A stretch of DNA of 15,458 nucleotides from Pseudomonadota bacterium (GCA_022360105.1 JAKSDL010000538.1:1-15458), one strand, 5' to 3'. Positions 1-7,431 are shown, numbered from the stretch's first letter. Program-made: numbers and translations. Notes: generated from the letters alone by a model not told the origin.

Positions 1-43
1 TGTTTCAGTTTGAGTTTGTGAACTGGATTTAAGGGAGAAAATT

Positions 44-985
44 ATGAAAAAGCTTTTAATAACTTTTATTTTTTGCACCATTGTCGGAAGTCTGCTTTAC
101 GCAGGTACGAAGGACCCGGTAGCAGTCTTGTTTCAGGTCAGGGGAAATGTCGAGTATACAAAAAACGGCATAAAATGGAAGAAGGTTCGCCGCAACAAGT
201 TCCTTTTTGCCGGATATCAGATTCGATCGAGTGCAACAGGTTCGGGGATTATAACCAATCGAATTTCCGGTAAGGATTCATTGCTTCGGCCAAATACCAC
301 CCTGCTGGTGACGAATAATGGCCTGAAGTTAAAAGAGGGAAAACTTTCCGAATCAAGAAGGTCCAATGCACTGATATCAGGATTGATGAAGCGATTCAGC
401 CGGTCCCAATCATATACCACTGTCAGACGAAACGCTGATCAAAGACCGGATGCTTTTGATATTGTTCGCCACATCATCGTTACGGACAATTATCCTTATT
501 TGGTCTGGGAGAACCTAGATCACAAGTACCGGTATGAATTGGCGGTAGGTCCCGATTCATATTCGATTGATCCAACAGAAAAATCTATCATCCGGGTCAA
601 ACTGAGACCGTTTGAAAATACCCAAACAGTCAAGATCAAAGTGTTTGATGGGGATGAAGAAGTGACGAAACTGCAGCCTTATAGAAAACAGGGAACTTTG
701 ACCAATCACACAATCCATTGGATGAGTGATGCTGAAAGAGGAAGCTTTGAAGAAGCAATCCGCACCATACAAGAGAATTATCCCGATAATGATTTTATGC
801 TGGGCAGTCTGTTTGAGAGAGAGGAAATGTGGTCGGCGGCAATGGATCAATATAAAATGTATCTGGAAGAAAATCCTGATGAGATAGAAATGACTCCGTA
901 TCTCTTCAGGGTTTACAAAAAATTGAGATTGAAAAAAGTCTATAAAAACGAATTGAGCCTTTGGGCTCAAGCCATGAAAGAGTGA
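44..985 (+). CDS. Secreted FecR-domain protein with C-terminal helical (TPR-like) tail
   Basis: The 313-residue protein starts at an ATG placed six bases after a good Shine-Dalgarno (AAGGGAG). Residues 1-20 form a signal peptide (lysines, hydrophobic core, small residues ending LLYAG), so it is probably exported to the periplasm or cell surface. Residues about 24-105 read like a FecR domain: AVLFQVRGNVEY, a WKKV strand, then FLFAGYQIRSSATGSG, resembling the usual pattern of a loaded beta-fold with 'G..I.T...S.a'. Residues about 135-225 look beta-rich (YPYLVWENLDHKYRYELAV). Residues 235-313 are helical and could hold one or two TPR-like units (MWSAAMDQYKMYLEENPDE). FecR domains are known from sigma-regulator proteins, but also occur in surface proteins without signalling partners. 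No sigma factor or TonB receptor gene is nearby, so a structural or scaffold role is as likely as signalling. The family call is from motif reading only. Confidence 0.75.
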   Translation: MKKLLITFIFCTIVGSLLYAGTKDPVAVLFQVRGNVEYTKNGIKWKKVRRNKFLFAGYQIRSSATGSGIITNRISGKDSLLRPNTTLLVTNNGLKLKEGKLSESRRSNALISGLMKRFSRSQSYTTVRRNADQRPDAFDIVRHIIVTDNYPYLVWENLDHKYRYELAVGPDSYSIDPTEKSIIRVKLRPFENTQTVKIKVFDGDEEVTKLQPYRKQGTLTNHTIHWMSDAERGSFEEAIRTIQENYPDNDFMLGSLFEREEMWSAAMDQYKMYLEENPDEIEMTPYLFRVYKKLRLKKVYKNELSLWAQAMKE

Positions 986-997
986 CTAAAACTGTTT

Positions 998-1045
998 TTT
1001 AAGGGGATACAAGACCAAGCATCGCCGGAATTGCGTTCCCTTAAA
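998..1045 (+). terminator. Hairpin downstream of the FecR-domain gene, possible terminator
   Basis: Bases 998-1008 pair with 1035-1045 as an 11-bp stem (TTTAAGGGGAT with GTTCCCTTAAA), with two G-U wobbles and a 26-base loop. It begins 13 bases after the stop codon and is followed by TGTTTTATTT. The wobbles pair as RNA only when the plus strand is transcribed, which fits a 3' structure of the upstream gene. The large loop and interrupted T tract make it a weak terminator by the classic rule. Confidence 0.4.
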
Positions 1046-1419
1046 TGTTTTATTTAGGTTCGCGCACTTTTTATTCTCATTGCCCACGGGCTCCATCCTC
1101 AAGAAATCTTCAGAAAACAGCCTACGATAGGATTGGGCTGACCTTTCAGCCTGACATTATTCAAACATTGTCGATGTCCATGATTTGTGGTATAAAATGG
1201 TTAGCTATTGCAATTGCAAACATTAAATAGCGGAAGACAAAAGCATTGCCGATGATAGCTATTTTTTGATAGACGAGAAAAAGCATGGATATGATTAATT
1301 TATATGTTCAGACTAAAAAGCCTGAATTCAAAGAAAGTTGAGTAAAACTTACAAACCAACAAATCTGACTCTGATCCACCATAATTTACCAGACAATATA
1401 TTCTACTAAGCGAGCCGGA
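1046..1419. other. Intergenic region without a supported gene
   Basis: I find no supported gene in these 374 bases. A 61-codon frame begins at 1045, but it has no ribosome binding site and no recognisable protein character. The stretch contains a perfect 12-base palindrome (TTGCAATTGCAA, 1208-1219) and a TATATT box at 1397-1402 without a matching -35, which might belong to the gene starting at 1420. Confidence 0.5.
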
Positions 1420-2328
1420 ATGGAAAATTGCAACTATGACGACATAAAAGAGTTTGTTCATGATTCTGACCTAATTGAGCTTTTATGTTACGACAAGACA
1501 TCGGATGAGTTATTTGAATCTTTCATTAAGGATGATTTTTTAATCATCGACGGCAGTATGAAAATTCCCTTCTTCGCCGAGATCAGGGATTATAAAGGTG
1601 CAGTGGAAAAAGATTCTCCAAACAGCAAATGGCTGGTGAAACCGATCAAAGGCAAAGATGTTATCGAATCTGAAATGGCGATGATCGTTTTTTTCCTGGA
1701 TCTGTTTTCACGAACTCTTTCTGTTCCCGTTATTGTCACAAAAATAAAAGGAGTGCTCTACAAAGCCACAAAGTTGATTGTAAAAGCCGAACAGCTCTCC
1801 GGGGCCAACTATACTGTTTATCCCGAACTGATTGAGCAATTGGCTCTAGATATGATCAACCGTTGGATCACTTATGATGAAGACAGGAATCCAAACAATT
1901 ATTTGATTCGCTATAATTCGAAAAACAACAACCTTGTACTCGCCATCGATTTTGGCAATTGTGATCTGCTTGAAAAGGAAATCAAAATTAAAGGGTTGGC
2001 TAAAGGATTTGGATGGCAGCGAAAAGAGAAAACGCGTTATCTCACACCTTTGAAAACGGATAATTTCCTCGCATATGGTATGGATTTTTATGAAACCCGT
2101 TTTAAATACTACAAAAAACTGGATACTAAGATTCTCCACAACATATGCAGCAAAGTTTTGCACTATGACCCGGACAAAGAGAAATTTACCAAGCTTATCA
2201 GCAGCAATATTTTAAGGCGGGTAAATTACTTATACAAATATTTCTCGTCAAAGCTTCCGGAAAAGACTCCAAAACGCAAATCTTATAATGCAATGGGGAA
2301 ATCATTTGAACAAATGTATAACAAATAG
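1420..2328 (+). CDS. HipA-like / phosphatidylinositol-kinase-like orphan protein
   Basis: This 302-residue protein has no signal peptide or membrane segment and should be cytoplasmic. Three blocks match an atypical kinase fold. WLVKP (71-75) offers a lysine for ATP, and glutamates follow at E83 and E85. DRNPNNYLI (155-163) looks like a catalytic loop. LAIDFGNC (174-181) looks like the metal-binding DFG-type motif. The spacing and wording recall HipA-type kinases, especially the HipA-like domain with a DR..NPN loop, and also PI3/PI4-kinase loops (DRH..N then IDFG). The C-terminal third is lysine- and tyrosine-rich and has no motif I know. There is no HipB-like antitoxin next to it, so toxin-antitoxin function is not supported. 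The start has no clear Shine-Dalgarno. The DHH gene 76 bases downstream on the same strand may be co-transcribed. I cannot tell whether the protein phosphorylates a protein, a lipid or a small molecule. Confidence 0.6.
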   Translation: MENCNYDDIKEFVHDSDLIELLCYDKTSDELFESFIKDDFLIIDGSMKIPFFAEIRDYKGAVEKDSPNSKWLVKPIKGKDVIESEMAMIVFFLDLFSRTLSVPVIVTKIKGVLYKATKLIVKAEQLSGANYTVYPELIEQLALDMINRWITYDEDRNPNNYLIRYNSKNNNLVLAIDFGNCDLLEKEIKIKGLAKGFGWQRKEKTRYLTPLKTDNFLAYGMDFYETRFKYYKKLDTKILHNICSKVLHYDPDKEKFTKLISSNILRRVNYLYKYFSSKLPEKTPKRKSYNAMGKSFEQMYNK

Positions 2329-2344
2329 AGCCTGGTTTTATTAT

Positions 2345-2372
2345 TTGAACGTGTCACTATTCATTGAATAAT
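2345..2372 (+). promoter_or_regulatory. Candidate sigma-70-type promoter of the DHH gene
   Basis: TTGAAC (2345-2350, 4 of 6 to TTGACA) is followed after 16 bases by AATAAT (2367-2372, 5 of 6 to TATAAT). Transcription would start near 2379, about 26 bases before the ATG. Such matches are common in AT-rich DNA, so this is tentative. Confidence 0.3.
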
Positions 2373-2404
2373 CAATTAACTGTATATTTGAAGGAGCGAT
2401 TCGG

Positions 2405-3325
2405 ATGAGACTTTTGACCCGTGATGATTTTGATGGTTTGGTCTGTGCTGCGCTGCTAACAGAAAAAGGTATTGTTGACGAATTTAAGTTTGTGCATCCA
2501 AGGGATGTGCAGAGCAATTCAGTAGAAGTTACCTCCAATGATGTTTTAGCAAATGTGCCCTATGCCAAGGGATGCGGTCTCTGGTTTGACCACCATTCAA
2601 GTGAGGAAGAGCGACTGGAACTGGAAAACCTGGAATTTGAAGGGGATTCCAGAGAAGCTCTTAGTGCGGCACAAGTAATTTGGGAATATTATGGTGGTGA
2701 AAAGACATTTGGAACGCATTTTTTGCCACTTTTGGAGGCAGTAAACAAATATGATTCGGCAGATCTCACACTGGATGAGATTTTGCTGGCCGAGGAATGG
2801 ATTTTGTTAGCATTTATCATTGATCCCAGGACGGGGCTGTCAGAAGCAGGTGATTTCAAGATTGGGCATGAGCAATTTGTAAGAGATATGATCCAATATT
2901 GTCGGACCAAAACTGTTGAAGAGATCTTGCAAATACCAGATGTTCAAGAAAGGGCTATGCTGTACAATGAACAGCAGATTTTATTCAAAGATATGCTTAG
3001 ACGTTGCACGACGTTTGATAGAAATGTCGTGATAACCAATTTATTAAACGAAGAGACGGTTTATTGTGGAAATCGCTTCATTGTATTTGCCAGCCACCCT
3101 GATCAGAATATCGAAATTCGGCTTGGATGGGACAAAGAGAAAGAGAACGTCTATATTCAGTGCGGTCACAGCATCTTGAACCGGACCAGCAAAACCAATG
3201 TCGGAAAGCTAATGTTCAAATATGGCGGAGGAGGTCACGAGAAAGTTGGTTCATGCAAAGTTCCTGTAGATCAATGGGAAAAAATTAAAAACGAAATACT
3301 TGAAAAGATGAAAGTCGACGGCTAA
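2405..3325 (+). CDS. DHH/DHHA1-family phosphoesterase
   Basis: The 306-residue protein has an excellent Shine-Dalgarno (AAGGAG, 2391-2396) eight bases before the ATG. Motif I is TRDDFDG (5-11), motif III is FDHHSSEE (61-68) with the family-naming DHH at 62-64, and EAVNKYD (111-117) supplies a further metal-binding aspartate. The C-terminal GGGGHEKVGS (274-283) is the DHHA1 substrate-binding signature. DHH proteins are manganese-dependent phosphoesterases. Members include NrnA-like oligoribonuclease/pAp phosphatases, RecJ, cyclic-dinucleotide phosphodiesterases and proteins labelled exopolyphosphatase. The histidine that usually opens motif I (H.D.D) is replaced here by R6. I recall similar TR.DFDG wording in a DHH subgroup labelled exopolyphosphatase-like, so this is probably a subgroup trait and not damage. 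The substrate cannot be fixed from sequence. It may share a transcript with the kinase-like gene upstream. Confidence 0.85.
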   Translation: MRLLTRDDFDGLVCAALLTEKGIVDEFKFVHPRDVQSNSVEVTSNDVLANVPYAKGCGLWFDHHSSEEERLELENLEFEGDSREALSAAQVIWEYYGGEKTFGTHFLPLLEAVNKYDSADLTLDEILLAEEWILLAFIIDPRTGLSEAGDFKIGHEQFVRDMIQYCRTKTVEEILQIPDVQERAMLYNEQQILFKDMLRRCTTFDRNVVITNLLNEETVYCGNRFIVFASHPDQNIEIRLGWDKEKENVYIQCGHSILNRTSKTNVGKLMFKYGGGGHEKVGSCKVPVDQWEKIKNEILEKMKVDG

Positions 3326-3357
3326 AAGTCGATACTTTCAAACCTAATCAACTATAC

Positions 3358-3397
3358 AAAAGGGCTTGGAATGCAATGGATTCAGAGCCCTTTTTTT
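3358..3397. terminator. Strong rho-independent terminator, probably bidirectional
   Basis: AAAAGGGCT (3358-3366) pairs perfectly with AGCCCTTTT (3386-3394). An inner GAAT/ATTC helix (3369-3372 with 3380-3383) closes the loop, and T runs through 3397. It sits between the convergent DHH gene and hisC. On the minus strand the hairpin is followed by TTTT-G-TAT, so it can also end hisC transcription, though less ideally. Confidence 0.85.
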
Positions 3398-3405
3398 ATG
3401 TGTGG

Positions 3406-4494
3406 TTAACGGATAAAAGTAGCTAATCGTTTAATGAATATAGACATTTGATTGGCAGTTCCCACTGAAACTCTAATACAATCCTTCAAGAGACTAGTAC
3501 CGAAATATCTCAGCAGTATACCAGTCTTTTCCAGTTCTTTACACAATTGGGCCGCTTCAAAGCCTTCAACACGGCAAAGTATGAAATTAGAGCTGGAATC
3601 GAATACTTTCAATTGTTTAAAGGTTTTTAACTGATTAATCGTCCATTCCCTGGTGTCGATAATTTTTTGAACCTGATTTCGGTAAAAGCTGAGATTTTCG
3701 AGGCAGACTTTTAACGCAGCTTCGGCGGCCACATTAACACTAAAGGGTGGTTTTATTTTCATCATGGCAGAGATCAATTCAGATGATCCCAAGCCATATC
3801 CGACCCTCAATCCTGCCATGCCAAAACATTTGGAGAAAGTCCTGAGCACAAGCAAATTGTTATGATTCTTAAGTTTTGAAACATGGCTGATTGCCGAGAA
3901 TTCAAAATAAGCTTCGTCCAGCATGACAACAAGATCTTGATTAAGAAAATAATCTAATACCTCTTCCGAAACAAGATTTCCTGAGGGATTGTTTGGAGAG
4001 CACAGTATCACCAGCTTGCAGCGGGCCAAATCTATTTTCCTGGCCTTTTCCACTGAAATTGAAAAATCTGCTTCTCTTGGAATCTCCATGTAAATGCCCC
4101 TGTTTAGGGCAATAATATGTGAATAATATGAAAAAGTAGGAGTAAAACTCAATACTTTGTCGCCCGGTTCCAAGAGCAAGCGACAGGCTATGTCAATTAT
4201 CTCATCAGCTCCCGTCCCTGCGATGATCATGCCAGTATCAACTCCTGCATAAGCGGAAATTGCCTGGCGCAGTTGTACCTGTGCCGGGTCAGGGTAAATG
4301 TGATAATAGCGCTGCTCTGCCAGTGCAGCTATGACCTCCTGTGAAGTTCCGTAAGGATTTTCGTTGGCGTCCAGTTTGATTATGTCTTCTTCTTTTAGTC
4401 CCAATCGATTGGCGATTTGGTCCGGTGGTTCAATGGGAGAGTATGGAACCATTTCAGTTGCCGATTTGCAAAATAGATGTGTGATTGGTTTCAT
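3406..4494 (-). CDS. hisC: Histidinol-phosphate aminotransferase
   Basis: This is a class I/II PLP-dependent aminotransferase of the HisC type, which converts imidazole acetol phosphate and glutamate to histidinol phosphate in histidine synthesis. Landmarks, numbered from the longest frame (ATG at 4551): KLDANENPYG (59-68), the SPNNPSG loop (185-191), DEAYFEF (212-218) contacting PLP, the Schiff-base lysine K241 in LRTFSKCFGM, R249 in GLRVGYG, and IRVSVGT near the C-terminus for the phosphate or carboxylate of the substrate. I chose the ATG at 4494 (362 residues) because family members begin shortly before the VPYSP segment. The first 19 residues from 4551 resemble nothing in HisC. Neither start has a convincing Shine-Dalgarno, so 4551 remains possible. 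The gene stands apart from other his genes. Some HisC-like enzymes act on tyrosine or phenylalanine, so that specificity is not excluded. Confidence 0.88.
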   Translation of the reverse strand: MKPITHLFCKSATEMVPYSPIEPPDQIANRLGLKEEDIIKLDANENPYGTSQEVIAALAEQRYYHIYPDPAQVQLRQAISAYAGVDTGMIIAGTGADEIIDIACRLLLEPGDKVLSFTPTFSYYSHIIALNRGIYMEIPREADFSISVEKARKIDLARCKLVILCSPNNPSGNLVSEEVLDYFLNQDLVVMLDEAYFEFSAISHVSKLKNHNNLLVLRTFSKCFGMAGLRVGYGLGSSELISAMMKIKPPFSVNVAAEAALKVCLENLSFYRNQVQKIIDTREWTINQLKTFKQLKVFDSSSNFILCRVEGFEAAQLCKELEKTGILLRYFGTSLLKDCIRVSVGTANQMSIFIKRLATFIR

Positions 4495-4692
4495 CGTAAA
4501 AAGGCTCAGGTTTATGTCCGTATTTATTCGATAATTCTGATTGACTATCATCCGCTGATCAGCCGTCTACCATCACATACAGGCTGTTTTGGCGAGCTGA
4601 AAAACCATTTTAAGTGATTCAAGTCCGAATAAAAAAAATAAAAGAATTCTTGCAATTATGAGTGAGTTAGCTTATGAATGAAGTGGATCAAT

Positions 4693-4721
4693 ATCAAGGG
4701 ACATTTTCGATGTTTCTTGAT
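4693..4721 (+). promoter_or_regulatory. 12-bp hairpin in the leader of the RRM protein gene
   Basis: Bases 4693-4704 (ATCAAGGGACAT) pair with 4710-4721 (ATGTTTCTTGAT) around a five-base TTTCG loop. The stem is continuous for 12 bp, including two neighbouring G-U wobbles. The wobbles are stable only in plus-strand RNA, so the structure belongs to a transcript toward the RRM gene, 84 bases before its start, and not to hisC. A weak promoter (TTGCAA 4650-4655, 17 bases, TATGAA 4673-4678) could start such a transcript. Confidence 0.45.
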
Positions 4722-4805
4722 TTTCCATTATGATTTTCGTCATTTTCTCGAAGCAGAACGATTGCAGATCGGGAATTCACTTAAGATATTGAAACTAGGA
4801 GAGTC

Positions 4806-5120
4806 GTGAATGACGTAAGAGTGTACGTTGGTAATTTGCCTTTTAAAACCACCAATGAGGAATTAAAGAAACTCTTTGATGCGTACGGGAAGGTGAAATC
4901 AGCCGATGTAATTCGATATCGAGAATCAGGGCGATCAAAAGGCTATGCTTTCGTTATAATGGATGAACAGGGGGCGAACAGTTCAATCGAACATTTAAAT
5001 GATAATGAGTACGAAAGCAGAGTTTTAAAAGTGCGTATTGCCAAACCGAGAGAAAACTTCCCAAGGGAGGAAAAACCGAAATCTCAAGGAGTAAAATCGA
5101 TTCGTTTAGGAATTGATTAA
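4806..5120 (+). CDS. Small single-RRM RNA-binding protein
   Basis: The 104-residue protein is essentially one RNA recognition motif. RNP2 is VYVGNL (6-11) and RNP1 is KGYAFVIM (45-52), with the two helices at about 17-27 and 54-65. A charged tail of about 25 residues (lysine, arginine, glutamate) follows. Bacterial RRM proteins of this size bind single-stranded RNA, and in cyanobacteria several are induced by cold. The start is GTG: the nearby ATG at 4811 is out of frame and stops after two codons. AGGAG lies four bases upstream of the GTG, a short but usable spacing. The gene stands alone with a leader that could exceed 100 bases and carries a hairpin, which hints at post-transcriptional control. 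The target RNAs cannot be predicted. Confidence 0.88.
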   Translation: MNDVRVYVGNLPFKTTNEELKKLFDAYGKVKSADVIRYRESGRSKGYAFVIMDEQGANSSIEHLNDNEYESRVLKVRIAKPRENFPREEKPKSQGVKSIRLGID

Positions 5121-5251
5121 AAGTAGAGTAATTCTGCAGAAATCAGTCAACTCAAAGGATTAAGAGAGCCGATCCAATAATAAAAGTTAATTTTGCTAGA
5201 TTTCTGTATATGTGATCTTAGAGGTTATGCGGTGGCCGTGTTATACTCCCA

Positions 5252-5329
5252 GCCATTGGATTAGAGGGGTTTTCAAGGCATATAAATCAAATGCCAGACG
5301 AATTACTATGTCCTCTAATTCTAGATGGC
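5252..5329 (+). other. Nested inverted-repeat element, possible structured RNA
   Basis: Three nested helices can form. GCCAT (5252-5256) pairs with ATGGC (5325-5329). ATTAGAGG (5260-5267) pairs with CCTCTAAT (5312-5319), extended by a G-U pair (5268 with 5311). GGCAT (5277-5281) pairs with ATGCC (5291-5295). A TATACT box (5242-5247) would place a transcription start at the foot of the outer helix. A small AT-rich hairpin follows (5344-5358), but there is no T-rich terminator. It lies between the converging RRM and barrel-protein genes and contains no coding sequence. It could be a small RNA, a 3' structure or a relic of a miniature transposable element. The rest of 5121-5465 shows nothing I can name. 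Confidence 0.4.
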
Positions 5330-5465
5330 CCCCGGGAATGAACTCAATTCAAAATTGACTTGATCCAGTCTTTATCTTGTTGAAATAAAACAAACATGCC
5401 TAAATCTGATGACTTGAAAGGTATCCTCTATTCGTTGACAGATTCTGAAAACCTCTATTTTATCT

Positions 5466-6341
5466 CTAAAAATAGTAGTGGATGGAGAAAGCTGGAAAAG
5501 AGCTAATTGACAGGTCTGTGGATTCGTAATCATCCACTTTTTTTGTGCTGTATCCAAGCTCCCCTGAGAAGCCGAAATTAGGAAGGGATGGGAAGAAAAT
5601 TTCTGCTCCTATAAAGGCTCCATATCCCGTTCCTGTTCCTTCAATATTCTGGGTATCATCCTTAATTTGCATATAACCTATGGAACCTCCGTAATAGAGC
5701 AGGATATTCTGCACTTTTTTAAAGGTAAGCCCCATTCGATAATCCATAGAGAGAAGCTGAAGTTTATTACTTCCATACGAAACATTTCCATAAGCCAGTA
5801 AAATGTTTCCAAACATCTCCTTACTCAGGAAGAATTTGTAACTCAGCTGGTTGCTGGCATAAGAAGTAAGACCGGAAGATGAATCAAGAGTGGATCTTTT
5901 TTGTGAGTAACCAATGGCATCGCGCTGATTTAATTCGATATGGGATCTTCCGGTTGTCAAAAAATTGACGCTGGAAATGGGAATTTGTAAAACACCATAT
6001 CCTTCCGGAGATTCTATTGTTAGAAACTCGTTGGTGAACTGTGTGATGATTCCTTCAATGATTTCACCGTTTTTAAGATAAAGCAAAAATTTGTTCCCTG
6101 TCTGTTCCTTTGTCTGATATTTTTGGGCTGAACTCAGGTAGTCAATTAAACGAACATTAGATGTCGGGAGTTCAAGGGTTTCTTTTTCGGTTTCTATGGT
6201 TATTGTGTCTTTGGAATACCGGGTTATCTTTCCCTGGAGAATATCATTATTTTCCAGAATAATGATTTCTGCTTGTAAGTTGCTGGCAATGAAGCAAGAG
6301 AGAATTAGCAATGAAAGAAGGATTTTGTTTAGTTTTTTCAT
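5466..6341 (-). CDS. Secreted protein: duplicated small beta unit plus probable outer-membrane beta-barrel
   Basis: The 291-residue protein has a clear signal peptide (1-24, cleavage likely after NLQA) and ends in HYYF. A C-terminal phenylalanine after alternating aromatic residues is a common outer-membrane insertion signal. The N-terminal half holds two copies of one unit. The first (about 26-68) runs ILENNDILQGKITRYSKDTI to LPTSNVRLID. The second (about 86-128) runs LYLKNGEIIEGIITQFTNEF to IPISSVNFL. Such 'dG..i.G.i......i.i....' units form small SH3- or Sm-like beta folds. Residues 160-291 are rich in alternating hydrophobic strands (LLYYGGSIGYMQIK, GAFIGAEIFF, FGFSGELGYS) typical of a small barrel. 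AGGG precedes the start by about nine bases. No partner gene is adjacent. I do not recognise a named family, so the barrel is inferred. Confidence 0.72.
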   Translation of the reverse strand: MKKLNKILLSLLILSCFIASNLQAEIIILENNDILQGKITRYSKDTITIETEKETLELPTSNVRLIDYLSSAQKYQTKEQTGNKFLLYLKNGEIIEGIITQFTNEFLTIESPEGYGVLQIPISSVNFLTTGRSHIELNQRDAIGYSQKRSTLDSSSGLTSYASNQLSYKFFLSKEMFGNILLAYGNVSYGSNKLQLLSMDYRMGLTFKKVQNILLYYGGSIGYMQIKDDTQNIEGTGTGYGAFIGAEIFFPSLPNFGFSGELGYSTKKVDDYESTDLSISSFPAFSIHYYF

Positions 6342-6721
6342 TAGTTTAGCCCTGAATGTATCTTTGGTACAATGGTTGTTTCGAATAGAAAATGCAAATT
6401 GAACACCAAGGTAAACAGGTACAACGAATATCCTAAGATAGTACTTTTTCCATGTGATTATTCAGCTGATAGGTACAGACCCTGCTGAAAGCTTCAAACT
6501 GAAAGTGCTTATTTCTAAAACCGGACATTGCGAAAACGGTATCAAACCATTAGGCTTATTTATGATTGTTGGTATAAACTCACCATCAAAACATTGTTGA
6601 CAAGTGATTTGTTGACCTGGAATTAATTGGCACTGTTGAATACGGTTTTGAGGTGGCTGTTTAATCCGGCATTTTTTTATTCTTTCTTTGATGTGGAATT
6701 CTTAGTAAAACATGGTTTTTT
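6342..6721. other. Divergent intergenic region between the barrel-protein gene and cmk
   Basis: These 380 bases separate two genes that point away from each other, so they should carry both promoters. I see no open frame worth reporting. The most promoter-like part is 6594-6641, where an 8-base direct repeat (TTGTTGAC at 6594 and 6609) contains two -35-like boxes. Confidence 0.5.
6597..6641 (+). promoter_or_regulatory. Candidate cmk promoter region
   Basis: A perfect TTGACA (6597-6602) lies 19 bases before ATTAAT (6622-6627). A second box TTGACC (6612-6617) lies 18 bases before TTGAAT (6636-6641, 4 of 6). Neither combination is ideal, so the exact promoter is uncertain. The leader to the cmk ATG would be about 75-90 bases. 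Confidence 0.28.
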
Positions 6722-7411
6722 ATGATTATAGCAATTGATGGTCCGGCAGGTTCTGGTAAAAGTACAGTCGCTAAACTACTGGCTAAGGAGTTAAACATTG
6801 AATATATCGACTCCGGTGCAATTTATAGAACGTTTACACTCTATGGAATGCAGTCTTTTGAGGGAAAGTGCGCAGATCACGAAGATCAAATTGCTGAGGC
6901 GGTTGCCGGTAATCCGGACCTGATTTCAATTACATATGAAAACCATTTGCAGATCATGTGGTTGAAAGGCAGGCAGGTTGCCAAAGAACTCCGAGTGCCT
7001 GAATTAACTAAGCAAGTCAAATACATTGCAGATTGTCCTCGCTGCAGAGAACTGGTCAATGCAAAAATCAGAAAAATCTCTCAGAGCTACTCTGTTGTAA
7101 TTGATGGAAGAGACATTGGAACCATCGTATTCCCCAATACTCCCTACAAGTTTTACCTGGATGCGAAACCCCTGGTAAGGGCGAAAAGAAGAGCAATTGA
7201 TTTGAATATTCCGCAAGAAGGCGAGGAATTTGAAGAGTTGCTTAAAAGCATTAATCAGCGGGACAAATATGACATGGATCGAGAGATTGCTCCGCTAAAA
7301 ATTGCCGACGATGCAGTTCATGTGGATACCTCTGATTTGTCGATTGAGCAAGTGATGGCTGTTATATTAGGTCATTTTGAAAGAATAAAGCAGTCAGATA
7401 AAGTGTTTTAG
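6722..7411 (+). CDS. cmk: Cytidylate kinase
   Basis: Cytidylate kinase phosphorylates CMP and dCMP with ATP in the cytoplasm for pyrimidine nucleotide supply. The 229-residue length fits the family. The P-loop GPAGSGKST is at 7-15. The nucleotide-binding segment YIDSGAIYR begins at 28. The core signature IDGRDIGTIVFPNTPYKFYL includes the conserved GRDIGT. RAKRRA follows in the lid region. QRDKYDMDREIAPLKIADDA and VDTSDLSIEQV complete the usual C-terminal pattern. The first residues (MIIAIDGPAG) are the canonical start of the family, which fixes the ATG even though no Shine-Dalgarno is visible before it. The gene is not next to rpsA or aroA, its frequent neighbours elsewhere, and it runs into a convergent hypothetical gene 20 bases away. 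Confidence 0.95.
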   Translation: MIIAIDGPAGSGKSTVAKLLAKELNIEYIDSGAIYRTFTLYGMQSFEGKCADHEDQIAEAVAGNPDLISITYENHLQIMWLKGRQVAKELRVPELTKQVKYIADCPRCRELVNAKIRKISQSYSVVIDGRDIGTIVFPNTPYKFYLDAKPLVRAKRRAIDLNIPQEGEEFEELLKSINQRDKYDMDREIAPLKIADDAVHVDTSDLSIEQVMAVILGHFERIKQSDKVF

Positions 7412-7431
7412 ATCTTAAACCAGGCACCACA

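Noticed and set aside
557..970. 137-codon minus-strand open frame, rich in Phe and Ile
   Set aside because: It is antisense to the FecR-domain gene, which has a signal peptide, a good ribosome binding site and a domain match.
44..985. Anti-sigma factor (FecR regulator) call
   Set aside because: The protein has a cleavable signal peptide and no transmembrane anchor or cytoplasmic domain, and no sigma factor gene is nearby.
1045..1230. 61-codon plus-strand open frame in the intergenic region
   Set aside because: It has no Shine-Dalgarno, odd composition and no recognisable protein pattern, and its start overlaps the end of the hairpin at 998-1045.
1420..2328. HipA-type toxin of a toxin-antitoxin pair
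   Set aside because: No HipB-like helix-turn-helix gene is adjacent, so only a kinase-like fold is claimed.
5455..5475. Terminator of the barrel-protein gene
   Set aside because: The CTATTTT/AAAATAG hairpin is short, AT-only apart from its ends, and lacks a T tract on the minus strand.
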